DNA from: Cryptomeria japonica
Taxonomy: Eukaryota > Streptophyta > Pinopsida > Cupressales > Cupressaceae
Length of the DNA: 64,000 nt
Assembly (NCBI RefSeq): GCF_030272615.1
Contig: NC_081412.1
Location: 97,589,796-97,653,795, forward strand
Direction: 5' to 3'
Below the pieces are notes generated by a model. That model did no database searches and was not told the origin of the DNA. It saw only the letters and a list, made by a program, of their open reading frames with translations. Shown in pieces: positions 47,761 through 59,689 of this stretch. A program made the position numbers and the translations under genes. Every line of letters starts with the position of its first letter. The stretch's first letter is position 1.

Positions 47761-49080
47761 TTGTAGTGGAATAGCTAATGGTACCTTCATATGAGATACC
47801 AACTTTAGAATATGTTTGTGCAATAGTTGGACCTGAATCTCCTTGGTATCAAGATATATATGCATATTTACATGATCAACATATTCCACCCGACCTTTCA
47901 TCAAATCAAAGGAAGAATTTCATAAGACATGCCTCTAGGTACACACTCATTGCAGATACACTATACAAAAGAGGTTTGGATACAACTCTACTTAGATGTC
48001 TCAATGCTAATGATGCATAAGTATCTCTACAACAAGTTCATGATGGCATTTGCGGTGCCCATGTTAGTGGCCTAGCTCTAGCTAAAAAACTATTGAGAAC
48101 ATGTTATTACTAGTCGACAATGGAGAAAGAATCATAAAAATATGTGCAAAGATGCAGACAATGTTAGATCCATGGAGACCTAATCGATGCACCAAGACAA
48201 GATCTTCAACCAATATCAACACCATGGCCATTCTCACAATGGAGAATTGATTTAGATGGAAGATCAACCCTACTTCATCTAATGGACATAAGTTCATTCT
48301 CACTACCACAAAATATTTCACTAAATGGGTTGAAGTAATCCTTATGACCTATACTAAAGGAAAGCAAATAGCTAAGTTTATTTTTAACTACATTATCTAT
48401 TGATATGGAATACCAATGAGCATTGTGATGGATAATGGTAGACCTTTCAAAAATTATGAAGTGGCAGAACTTTGTGAATAGTTCCATATTCAACACCATT
48501 TTGCAACACCATATTATACTCAGAGAAATGGTTAGGCAAAAGAAACAAAGAAAACAATCCTAAATTTTTTGAAAAAGTTGTCAATGAAGCAGGTCGGGAT
48601 TGGCACATGCAACTCAATCCTTCTCTTGGGCTTACAGAACATGTGTACCCACAACAATAGGTGCCACACCGTACTCCTTGGTATATGGAACATAAGCCAT
48701 TTTTCCTATTGAAGTAGAATTACCATCACTAAGGATCTCTTTAAAGAATATCATATCTGATGAAGATTATAGAGTTGGAACTCTTGGATGAAAAGAGACA
48801 GGCTGCCCTGAATCACTTACATGGATATCAAAATAGAATGTGAAGAAGCTACAATAAAAGAGTGTGACCACGTCACTTTGAAGTAGGAGACATCATCTTG
48901 AAGGAAAACCAAAGAAACTTGGTGGAGCGAGAAAAGCCAGGAAAAATTGAAGCAAACTGGCAAGGCCCTTTTATCATAACACAAGGAGTTGGAAATGGCG
49001 CTTATCATTTAACAACAATGGAGAGAGATCCACTCCCTAAACCTATGAACATCATACACCTAAATAGATATTACATCTAA
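47761..49080 (+). pseudogene. Element T integrase
   Basis: Zinc region around 47990-48165 (LQQVHDGICGAHVSGLALAK ... RCRQC), core with FSQWRIDLDGRS and GIPMSIVMDNGRPFKNYEVA, and C-terminal part 48898-49080 (GKIEANWQGPFIITQGVGNG ... MNIIHLNRYYI) ending in the stop TAA at 49078-49080. Heavily broken by stops (for example 48104-48136 and 48480-48535). Confidence 0.85.
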
Positions 49081-49101
49081 GGGATGGGTTCATTTAAATT
49101 T

Positions 49102-49106
49102 CCAAG
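49102..49106. repeat. Left TSD of element S (ccaag)
   Basis: Perfect match to 59076-59080. Confidence 0.9.
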
Positions 49107-50354
49107 TGTAGCTAGGAAATCAGAAATCATCACAAGCAAATCAAAATACTAATCTAGCTCAATCAAGAAAGCACAAATGCAATGATCTATCCTAAACACA
49201 CTCAATAAAGACATGAAAATGAAACATTCAAAACTAAAGATTATGCAAACCAAATGTAGATGTGAATGCTTCCTTCTTGCGGCTCCATTGTCCTTCTTTC
49301 CTCTCCAAATAGCTTTGTTGTGGATCTCACCTACTAGTGCATGATCATGATATGAAAGCAAGTAGACAAGATGATTGCTCAAGAATACTCGAAGCGTGAT
49401 TGATTCGACAAAGTAATTCAAAACAAGCGATTATTAGATTGATAATGTGATTAGGGGATTTGATTGAAGAAATTCATCCAATTTATAGATAAACTGGAGA
49501 AATGATCAAATTAGCATGATTCAACTCAAATGGAAATTGCAAATCAATATGACAAATTATGACAAATTATGCACTTTCTATGCAAAATTTGATTGATTGA
49601 TAATTTATGACAAGATTATGACAAATTGCTATGCAAGGATTTATGACAGGATTTTGAAATAGAAATAGACATTTAGGAGAAATTAGAAAATTAAGTTGGA
49701 AATAATGACTTGGAAATTAGGAAATTGATGAAAAATAGGTAAATTAATTAATAATTTCTCATTCATTAATTAATTTACAAAAATAAGAAGAAATTAATTA
49801 GCCAATTAAATAAACATTTAATTGTGACAAGAAGACTTAGGATAAATAAATAAATTATTTAACCTAGAGGGAAAAATGCCAATCAAGATTAAATGAACAA
49901 ATCATAAAACCTTGGAAGATGAATTAGAAATGCAAGGATGACAATTAAGTCTTGACAAAGGATAGTTGATATCGATTCGATCATGATTTTGAATTGATAA
50001 ATGACCAGTGTTGATAACTGATTTGATTGAGATTGGTTGACAAAAATCAATGACAAATTGACCAAATTGACATGATTGAAAAGGACAAGGATCGATGACG
50101 AATCGATCGCAATATGACAAGATTGACAAGGACAAAGATCGACCAAAATCATGATTGAAGATTGTTGTCGACAAGACCAAATTCAAAAGCGAGATAGATG
50201 AAGAATGTAGAAGAATGTCTCGATGCTCACAAATGATAAAAACTAAGTGCGTGACATAGGAGAAATGTTAATGCCACACAAAAACCTAAAATGAGGCAAT
50301 GCACAAATGTTAAAGTATGATTCCGCAAGCGTTGACCATTTTTAGGTGTCTACA
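49107..50354 (-). repeat. 3' LTR of element S
   Basis: tgtagctagg ... ttaggtgtctaca, 1248 bp. On the minus strand a TATA-like TCTATAAAT lies near 49488-49496. The partner is 57818-59075. Confidence 0.93.
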
Positions 50355-50369
50355 TTTTGCCCCTCTTTG
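50355..50369 (-). promoter_or_regulatory. Polypurine tract of element S
   Basis: Minus strand CAAAGAGGGGCAAAA directly before TGTAGACACC. Confidence 0.88.
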
Positions 50370-50401
50370 AGACAATGTGATTTTAAGCATTGTTTCAAAG
50401 A
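50364..50401 (-). repeat. Hairpin next to the PPT of element S
   Basis: Arms tctttgagacaatg (50364-50377) and cattgtttcaaaga (50388-50401) pair at 13 of 14 positions; the loop is 10 bases. One arm overlaps the PPT. The same structure is at 39192-39228. Confidence 0.78.
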
Positions 50402-52534
50402 ACAATAATGAAAATGCCCCAGACAATGACAATGACATATGCATGCCCCCTCGAGGAATTGGCCAGAAACATGTAGAAAAGAGGCCAAGTGATCGATAAG
50501 AATGACAGAAGACGATAGGTTCGAACGGACTGCCAAGATTGACGGAAGAAATGTTAGTAAGAAGAAATTAGACAGAGGATAGTTAGAGATGAAGGAACAC
50601 TTGCTTTCACATATGCACATAAGTAGGTGAGAACCTTTATTTTAATGTAGCAAAATGGATGCGTAGCATCATGGCATTGAAGGCCAGAGCTGAAATGCAA
50701 CCCTTTTTGCAAAAGACAGACACATCACAGACAAACAACAATCACAACAAAAAAGAAAGGGACCATGAACCATCCCGGTCACTCTAAATCACTCAGTGAC
50801 ATCATCGAGCAACATAGGAACATGATCGAAGCCAAAAATAAATCAGTAAAAAGATAAGATGCACAAATTCCAACAAGTCAAACAAACACCTTGATCTTCA
50901 TTGTCAAAAGTTGAAAGTGCCGATAGGATGATCATTCTGTCTGGTTTCAGGACATGCGGTACCCCGTCTAAGACAGGACATAGTCTAGTTTCGAGTATAC
51001 CACACCCTGTATAAGACCCATGATAGTAGAGACAAGGACAAATGATTTTGAGGTTGATTGATATGACAATTTTGATCAGTTTGAATGTTTGGTTTGATTG
51101 AAAAAGTTCATCTGTTTATGCATGATTTCATTAAAGCACAGCGTTGGATTGCGTGTCATTGGAGGTATGCTCAGTGATCTGTCTATGCACAAAGGGATCA
51201 TTTATTGCAAAATGCTTGTTTTTAGAGTTTTTAATGTTTTGAAAAAAAAATTGTTCATTTTTCAGGGCTTTATTTGACTTTTTATGGATTATTTCAGGAC
51301 ATTTTTCAATTTTTATGATATATTTCAGGACATTTTCCAATTTTTATGAGATTTTTTCAGAACATTTTGCAATTTTTATGATTTATTTCAAGACATTTTA
51401 AATTTTTTTTTGGAGATTTTTTCAGGACATTTTTAAATTTTTTTTGTTTTATTTCAGGACATTTTTAAATTTTTTGGAGATTTTTTTCAGGACATTTTTA
51501 AATTTTTTTTATGAGATTTGCCCCTAGTGTCTAGCAAGGCAAGGAATATGACAGGTGAATAAATAGGCTTGTTGAAATGATGGTGGATAGAGGGAAGACA
51601 AAGGCCTTTGATTATGGAGACAACGTGGATGCAATTTTCAAGGGCTATTGCATGATGGGACAAGAGATTGGATATGACAATGTAAAGCAGTGACAGGGCA
51701 TGAGGGACATGTCAAGATGTGTTTGAAATCATGTTTAAATTTTGCGTCCTTATGTCAGATCAAGATCAAGGAATGAAAAAGAGTGTATGGATACTGATAA
51801 GATATGGATAGGATAAGCAAGACCAAGAATGGATAAGGGACATGGACTGAAGGTCGAGGTAGGCTAAGGGATAGTGGCAAAAAGTTACAAAAAGCTAGGG
51901 AATATGGATGAAAGGTTGTAATAAGCAAATGGATAAAGACCAAAAGCTATGATGGACTAAAAGCTGCAAACAAGATGCATGATGCTCATGAAGATTGTCA
52001 GCCTTGTCAAGATCAAAGGTGGAAAGGGGAAATGGACATGAGGGACAATAGGATATGAATGGTAATGACAGGGGTTCGATAGGATAATGAAGGGCAATAG
52101 CATATGAAGGAGGAAATCTGCCCCCAAGTGTGGTGTGCAAGAAGTTCATAGATTATGCATGACGCCTGTTTGCCAGGTTTTCATCACGATACTTGCCCAA
52201 GGCGCCTGTTTGCTAGGTTTTCACCAGTGGACGAATTATTTTTGCTTTACTTTTTTTTTTCTTTTTCTTTTTTTTTTCACTTTTTTTTTTTTTGTATTTT
52301 GACTTTTTCAATAGAAGATGGACACATGATAGGGGATGGAAGAAGGACTCAAGTGTCTTTTTGTTTGGATAGTAGCCTTGAAAAAAATGGACCATGACCT
52401 TTAAAAGTATGCTCAAAGACGTTGGTAGGATAAGGACATGGAAAAAGAGATGAAATTAAGGCAAGGATTTATGCAAAGGATTGGATCAAAGGGATGGAAG
52501 GATGGAAAATATGCATCGGATAATAGATGGGGTA
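50402..52534 (-). other. 3' non-coding part of element S
   Basis: About 2.1 kb without a supported ORF. It contains the A/T-rich repeat at 51236-51515, a duplicated gcctgtttgc(c/t)aggttttca at about 52164-52225 and a poly-T tract at 52246-52296. Short matches to the 3' part of T (61400-61960) are seen: aaaatgtcctgaaaa and tgtcttagac, both in sense orientation. Confidence 0.6.
51236..51515 (-). repeat. Short tandem repeats of tttcaggacatttt
   Basis: The unit of roughly 30-40 bp (tttcaggacatttt plus an A/T-rich spacer such as caatttttatgat or aaatttttttt) recurs about eight times. Confidence 0.85.
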
Positions 52535-55500
52535 TTAGAAGAATTGGGCTTTAGTGGATGAAAATGTTGGCAAGATCAACATTGGCACACACCTTGATGG
52601 GTGATGGACTAATGGAGGAAGAGTGGGTTTCAGATTGTGAGATTTGGATGGAGGAAAGGATAGTGATTCTGGGACATAAGGGCCCAAAATGGATGAAGAA
52701 GGTGATGGAGGAATAGATTTGAGAGGTTTGGATGGAGGAATAGCAACTTTGGATGCCAAGTTGGATGTTTTTTTAGGCTTTTGTGCTTCAAGGAGCCGCT
52801 TAGGGATCCACATGGTTTTTGATTTTTCATGCTTTTGTGGTTCCTTGGAGTGCATTGCTTGCACAAGGGATTTAGGAACCCATATATATTTTGACTTTGC
52901 TTTATTTTGCTCAGTGGGCCTTTGTGGCCTTTTTGATATTTCTTTTTCTTTATAGATCATATCATTCTTTGTTTTGATATGTCGATATTGGACATGTTGA
53001 TCCTTGAATACATGTGGATTGCTAGACTTATGACTTTTATACTTGGCATCCAAATTGCTTGGAGGGGGAAAAGAATGCATGGATGGATATGAATGAAATG
53101 GAGTTCTTTTGGATGGATGAAATTTACTCAAGGATGTGTGCCTTTGCTGACCTTGCATAGAGGATGAAGGGATATAAGGACCTAAGATGGATGGAACGTA
53201 TGATGGGGAAGGGATATGTTTGGATTGTGATGGAGGGATACCAACGTCTTGAGAGTGAGTTGTGTAGACATGACCCTTAAGATCTTCTTTGATATGGAGG
53301 GGTTCTTTCTCATGAAGGTCTACTCCTTTGCCTTTATGAATATCTTGACTTGTAGGATGCTCTTTTCTTTGGGAAGAAGACGCGAGTCCATTATGAGGTG
53401 GATATGATATGAGAGAAATAATGAGATCTTGAAGTGGATCGGATTGCACCAAAGTGGAAGAACCCATTATGCATGTCGAGGGTTCATGAACATCTTGCAT
53501 TGACACGTTAGAATCATGAGGGGGATTAGGATCATGAGAGGGACTAGGATTGTGTAGTGGACATGGTTCAATGACAGGCTCTTCAAGAGATGTAATGGGA
53601 GAAATAATGGGATCATCAAAAGAAATGCGATCTTGGAGTGTATATGGAGCATTAGGACAAGGAGATGGAGGAACAAGTGGATCTTGTGGAGGATCTGAAG
53701 GAATAATTTGATCTTGACAAGGAGGAAGATCATTGGAATCCTCTTTAAAGGTGCTTTGCTCTTGACTTTCAATGAGATCATCATAAAGGATGGAAAGGAT
53801 ATCTTGATCTTTCTCAGGAAGTGGAATGTCAATGGGTTTTGAAAGGACATTGTGTTCATGAAATGGAAGGGGATCATTTGGGATTGGATGGACTGGGATA
53901 TCTTGATCTTGCCCGGGGAATGGAGTGTCAATAGGACTTTGGATAGGATGGACAAGAATAGGGGAATCATCATGAGTTTCTGGGAAGATGAGATCCTGGT
54001 CAACAATTGGATGGGATGATAAGGTTTCGGGATCTTGATCTTGATCTGTTTTAACACACATTTCTTTATGCTCTAAATTATCCTCTTGACATGGGGTTAG
54101 ACTTTGGATATGCATGGGGGATTCTGACAAGGGATCAATGGTTTGGCATGAAGGAAATGCACTTTGAACATTTGTGATGGATTCTAGCAAGGAATCAATG
54201 CTTGAACATGAGGAAGAGGGACTTTGAATGTGTTAGGGTTTCAAGTAGATCCGAAGCAAATATGAACTAACAATTATATGTAGATTTAAATACAAAAGAT
54301 AAAGAAATAAAACAGGACACAGATAACACAAAGATTTAATGTGGTTCACCCAGAATGGGTTACATCCACCATACACAGCCGTCCAATCTTTCTTATTATC
54401 CAACAAAAATAGTACATCAACCTTACAATGCCTTAAGCATCCCAGCCGCTTATAACATACATTTTTAGGGCAACAAACAAAGTCGGCCTTTTTAGGGTTT
54501 TATTACAATGTCAGTTTTCATCAACAAAAAAAAAATGGCAAAAAATTTTTTCTCGGGGGCTACCGCCCCCGAACCCCCACTTTCTCGGGGGCTGCTGCCC
54601 CCAAACCCGTGCCTGGGGCCCAGCCCGGCCCCGCACCCCGGCAAGAATACGTGCTGAGTGTATAGTACTATGCTGATCAGTCACCACATTTCAATAGAAT
54701 GGGGTCCTCTAAAACAAGTAATGGCAATAAAGTGCATGGTGGCATTGGGTCTTGTATTTCTGAAACATGACAAGGATGTGCATCATGAATTGGATTATCG
54801 TGGCAATCAATTATGGATAGCTCTTGGATAATTTCATCCTTGGGTGTATTGTTTGATGAGGACAATATCGAAGGTTCTTGTGAAACTTCTAAAGGTGTAG
54901 GGATAGATGCCACTGGAGAGTCAATTTGTTTGTGGGGGGATGAGGCATTGCTAGACATAATTGTATTATCTTGATCTTCTTCAAAGAACTCACTTGGTAG
55001 TTTCCTTAAGAGCATTGCAATAAAGCCACCTTTCTTTCGAGGTTTTGACATAGTTGTATCTGGAATTTGAACTTGTTTGGAAAGAATTTGGTTTGATGTC
55101 ATGTTTTGATTTTGAACTAGATGTTGATCACATTGGTTTGACATGTTCAAAATTTGGCTTGGTGCATGTTGCAAGTTTTGTTTTTGAATTTGTGATTGTA
55201 GTTGTTGACATTGATATGTTGATTGAACTTGTTGATATTCCACCATTGGTTGAACTATTTGTTGACATTGTATAGTTGGTTGGACATATTGTTGAAATTG
55301 GACCATTGGTTGTGTTGGTTGTATATGTTGAACAATTGGTTGAACCATTGGTTGTATTGGTTGAAAATCTGATTGATAGTAAACACCTTCTTGTTCTTGA
55401 TGTGAAGGCACATAATGTTGAAATTGATGTTGTCTCCTTTCTTGAAATTGTTTCATCATCTCTATTTGGGAGAGGAGAGCTAGTATGTCTGATCGTTCAA

Positions 55501-55870
55501 GAAGAGATCTTACATCAATTGGCTCAATCTTTGGATTTCGACCTGGAAATTTTTGAAACATTTTGGACATTTGTGATCTATTCTTCTCAATGTTTTTCAC
55601 TCTTTGTTCCAATATCTCCTCTTCTTGAGCTAGTTTCTCCTCTAGTTTTTGTATTTGGACATTTACATAATCATGATAAGTTTGATCCAAGTTCTGAGAC
55701 ATGTAGAGATTGGATAGACATGATTGATTGCTCAAATTTGATGACATGGCTTCGTAAGAAGGTTGAGACCTCATTTCAACAAACATGTCACTATGCAATG
55801 CAACTAATGGGACTGACAAATGCAACCTAAAAGGATGACAATGCAACTTAATGTTTTTGTTGTTTTTCAA
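52535..55870 (-). CDS. Long ORF of element S, unknown function, split by a solo LTR
   Basis: Start ATG at 55870. Without the 466-bp insertion at 54231-54696 and one copy of its TSD, the frame is open for 955 codons including the stop at 52535-52537. The N-terminal part has a coiled coil (VQIQKLEEKLAQEEEILEQR), followed by a glutamine-rich region with repeated QPMVQ units (about residues 160-235) and a basic patch (SKPRKKGGFIAMLLRKLP). The C-terminal half is rich in P, D, Q and H (DIPVHPIPNDPLPFHEHN), then basic and serine-rich (SKYIWVPKSLVQAMHSKEPQ, and a second KTMWIPKRLLEA). I recognise no known domain and see no gag motif. An intact frame of this length in a non-autonomous element suggests a real product. 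It may be a scaffold or RNA-binding protein, but this is a guess. Confidence 0.65.
54231..54696 (-). mobile_element. Solo LTR (Copia type) inside the S ORF
   Basis: tgttagggtttc ... tttcaata (the last base pair of the usual CA is changed to TA), 466 bp, TSD gaatg at 54226-54230 and 54697-54701. The stretch taatgtggttcacccagaatgggttacatccacc is typical of plant Copia LTRs. It has a striking GC-rich hairpin (54552-54572). The orientation is uncertain. Confidence 0.75.
54552..54645. repeat. GC-rich hairpin block
   Basis: tctcgggggctaccgccccc followed by gaaccccc, then a second, less perfect cgggggctgctgccccc, then ggggcc/ggcccc-type pairs. Stem cgggggc / gcccccg with a 4-base loop. A GC island in AT-rich surroundings. 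Confidence 0.85.
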
Positions 55871-57793
55871 AATTTTGACAAACTCATGAATGCAATTCTA
55901 AAAATGAGACCCTTAGGAAATTGAAATGATGTCTAGACCTCAAAGGATAAAAGGACCAAGTGACAAAAGGACAAAATGACAATGTCTCCCCTATATGCTT
56001 GGATACTAAGCTAGGTTTGACCAAATGACAATAATGACAAAAAGAGAAAAGGTTTGATAAGGTCCAGACTTACTAACAATAACTTAGGGTTTTATCAAAG
56101 ATTTGCATTACTCAAGTATGACAAAACCTAGTTTTTGACACTATATGCAAAGGGACAATTAATATGCAAGTGACCCTAATATGATATAATAATGACCTAA
56201 GCTTAATGAAGAAACCTAGGGTATGCAAATATAAATGTATGACAATGGTATGACTTTAATGCAAGAGGACATATGCAAATGGATGAATTTTATTGATATG
56301 TGAAAGGAGTATGACCTAGGTGAAACTTAACCTTGGTAATTGACAATGACTTTGCAAAATGCAAACCTAGGATGAACCTAAATCTAAGTGACATGAATGT
56401 TGAGACAGGATTTTGAACAATGTTTGACAACCATGTTTGAAGGTGCTTTGAACTTGAACTTTTGTTGGATGAATGTCTCTTGTGTTTAACCTTGTTTTGA
56501 ATCAATTTGTCTTGTTCTTGAAATGAGACACAACTCAACTTTTGACAAGCAAAGAAGACAAGATATTTTAACTTAGACTCAAGACAATCATGCTCATTCC
56601 CACATTTCTTATGGTAGGCAAGGACATTAGGTACTTGAGAGGTAGACTTGTTATGGGATTCAAGGAGAATACATAGATGCTTGACCCCATGGGCTCCCCT
56701 CCACGACACTCACTTCTCAAGGCGGCCAAGCATCAGTCCCCATGGAAATCTCCCCATGGAAAACTTAGTATCTCTTCCAAGTATCCGAACTTGTCCTTCT
56801 CAAGCAACTAGAAGGGTTTTTTGGCCTCTAAAAACAAGGTGTTTAGTAAGGATTTCTGTTAAGCGTTAGTCCTTGATGTCACGCAAGTGTGATTGAGACA
56901 TTAAGCCCATCAAGATACCACACAAATGTAGTCGCACAAGCATGATTTAGACCATGAGGCCCTACTTAGATGTTGATATGAGAAATAGTTCAAGGGTCAT
57001 CACTTCCCAAGTAACTACAATTCCCACGTAACCCTTCCTTCAAAGCTTTCGCTCATCAGGTATTTGTTTATAGTGAGTTAGAATGCCAAGGTATTCTAGC
57101 CGTACTCACTTTGGGTCATTACCTTCTCACGATTATCACTTGCTTGCAAAAGCAAATGGTCGGGAAGGCAGGCCCTCTAAAGGTGACAAACAATCAAAGA
57201 CATGAGCATGGTATTGAAGATCTGGATTTATGATCACCCTAAGAAGGATGAGAGCATACTCTCCTACTCCAATGTCAAACTCAACAATCAAATCAAGCAT
57301 AGATTCATTCCATCCTATTTAGAAATCACTAGGTGCCTAAACATTAATTGCAAACACAAAGTTTAGTTGTAGTCTAAGGCAACCTGCAAAACCCAAGTCA
57401 GAAGTTTGATTTTCTTAGTCTTTGACTATCGAACCTACACAAAACATGTTAGTGGTTTCATTTATTGTCTTTGTCATGCATATGCCAAGGTTCTGCATAG
57501 AGAATCAGTACCAAAAACCAAAAAGCAGAAAACAGAATGCAAAATAAACAATTTTCAAGTAAAACACTGCTTTTTTTTTAACCTTTGTTTCTGGACTTTA
57601 CATAGGCGCAAAATTCATAACACAGGCACAAAATGCATGACACAGGTGCAAAATGTCTTCAACACAGGCATAGGTTGTCTCACACAGGCACAGAAGTCCC
57701 CAGAAAGCCCTGCACTACCCTATTTTTGGGTTTTTGGCCTGCAAATCAACTCAAAAGCACTCAAAAACACAGTTAAGGGGTTAGACGGTTAGT
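55871..57793 (-). other. Leader of element S
   Basis: Between PBS and ORF start, about 1.9 kb without a supported ORF. It has a match to the T leader near 57070-57180 and a tandem repeat at 57600-57705. Many tgacaa words occur near 55960-56260. Confidence 0.6.
57600..57705 (-). repeat. Short tandem repeat acacaggcacaaaatg
   Basis: Five or so imperfect units of about 20 bp (cacaggcacaaaatgcatga, cacaggtgcaaaatgtctt and so on). Confidence 0.8.
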
Positions 57794-57812
57794 GTTCACA
57801 TTGGGTTCACCA
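57794..57812 (-). promoter_or_regulatory. Primer-binding site region of element S
   Basis: Minus strand TGGTGAACCCAATGTGAAC, five bases from the LTR end. The cognate tRNA was not identified. Confidence 0.7.
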
Positions 57813-57817
57813 ATTAA

Positions 57818-59075
57818 TGTAGCTAGGAAATCAAAAATCATCACAAGCAAATCAAAATACTAATCTAGCTCAATCACGAAAGCACAAATGCAATGATCTA
57901 TCCTAAACACACTCAATAAAGACATGAAAATGAAACATTCAAAACTAAAGATTATGCAAACCAAATGTAGATCTGAATGCTTCCTTCATGTGGCTCCATT
58001 GTCCTTCTTTCCTCTCCAAATAGCTTTGTTGTGGATCTCAACTACTAGTGCATGATCATGATATGAAAGCAAGTAGACAAGATGATTGCTCAAGAATACT
58101 CGAAGCGTGATTGATTCGACAAAGTAATTCAAAACAAGCGATTATTAGATTTATAATGTGATTATGGGATTTGATTGAATAAATTCATCCAATTTATAGA
58201 TAAACTGGAGAAATGATCAAATTAGCATGATTCAACTCAAATGGAAATTGCAAATCAATATGACAAATTATGACAAATTATGACAAATTATGCACTTTCT
58301 ATGCAAAATTTGATTGATTGATAATTTATGACAAGATTATGACAAATTGCTATGCAAGGATTTATGACAAGATTTTGAAATAGAAATAGACATTTAGGAG
58401 AAATTAGAAAATTAAGTTGGAAATAATGACTTGGAAATTAGGAAATTGATGAAAAATAGGTAAATTAATTAATAATTTCTCATTCATTAATTAATTTACA
58501 AAAATAAGAAGAAATTAATTAGCCAATTAAATAAACATTTAATTGTGACAAGAAGACTTAGGATAAATAAATAAATTATTTAACCTAGAGGGAAAAATGC
58601 CAAACAAGATTAAATGAAAAAATCATAAAACCTTGGAAGATGAATTAGAAATGCAAGGATGACAATTAAGTCTTGACAAAGGATAGTTGATATCGATTCA
58701 ATCATGATTTTGAATTGATAAATGACTAGTGTTGATAAATGATTTGATTGAGATTGGTTGACAAAAATCAATGACAAATTGACCAAATTGACATGATTGA
58801 AAAGGACAAGGATCGATGACGAATCGATCGCAACATGACAAGATTGACAAGGACAAAGATCGACCAAAATCATGACTGAAGATTGTTGTCGACAAGACCA
58901 AATTCGAAAGTGAGACAGATGAAGAATGTAGAAGAATGACTCAATGCTCACAAATGATAAAAACCAAGTGCGTGACATAGGAGAAATGTTAATGCGACGC
59001 AAAAACCTAAAATAAGGCAATGCGCAAATGTTAAAGTATGATTCCGCAAGCGTTGACCATTTTTAGGTGTCTACA
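57818..59075 (-). repeat. 5' LTR of element S
   Basis: 1258 bp, tgtagctagg ... ggtgtctaca; one extra tgacaaatta unit relative to the 3' LTR (58260-58290). Confidence 0.93.
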
Positions 59076-59080
59076 CCAAG

Positions 59081-59500
59081 TACTACATTTGCATATTTCT
59101 TTACTGCATTGCATCACATATCTCTATTTCAGAATGCATTATAGTTGTATTTCATATTGCACAACATCTAGCTACATATCATTATTGTTTTTTGCATATA
59201 GCTACATCGATAAACAAGGCGAGTGTCTGAGTCATTCACCTATCTTTACTGATAGGAGAAAAGGTGGTCTCATTTCCTAGATACTGGTACATGAAGTTTT
59301 TATGAGGTCTTTGGTCATTCATCTTCAATGTTGTCTTGTGATTGAACTTTATCCATGGTTGAGTAGAGATTTCACTGTTGAGCCTTGTTACCCGAAATCT
59401 ATAGATTGCTATATATCACACATTAATCAATAGCTCTAAGTCATTACAGATACCTAGTTGGTCATGTGGCTAGTGAAAAATCAAATATTCTTTTAACACT
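59081..59500 (+). other. Element T sequence after S
   Basis: Continues T after the second ccaag. No ORF supported; expected 3' non-coding region. Confidence 0.5.
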
Positions 59501-59689
59501 GTTGTAATTGTCATACCCAAGTAAGTTTCATTACTTACAAGTCAAGGCAAGAAAATAAAAAAGAAAAGTTATGCCAAATATCCATCTCAAGGAATAATAG
59601 TACAGATATATAACTGAAATATCATACAAAAATGTGCAATAAAGCTTGACTAAGGGAACATACAAATAACTCCATTAGGGCTATGGATG

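Larger units (their letters stand above)
49107..59075 (-). mobile_element. Element S: complete non-autonomous Ty3/gypsy-type element with one long ORF
   Basis: Minus strand order: 5' LTR 57818-59075, PBS region 57794-57812, leader, ORF 55870 to 52535, long 3' non-coding part, PPT 50355-50369, 3' LTR 49107-50354. Perfect TSD ccaag. No gag knuckle, protease, RT or integrase. PPT, PPT hairpin, PBS region and part of the leader match element T, so S was probably moved by T-type enzymes. The LTRs are nearly identical by eye, so insertion is recent relative to T, whose pol is heavily decayed. Confidence 0.88.

Noticed and set aside
51236-51515. CRISPR-like or satellite array
   Set aside because: Units are short, A/T-rich and variable without unique spacers; a local tandem repeat in an LTR element explains it.
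55054-55830. Plus-strand ORFs 55054-55275 and 55276-55830
   Set aside because: They are the opposite strand of the Q-rich repeat of the S ORF; their V, E and L-rich composition follows from it.
59222-59226. agtgt as left TSD of LTR E (right flank agtgt at 60911)
   Set aside because: The sequence after it does not start with TG and does not align with the array LTRs, so the match is probably chance.
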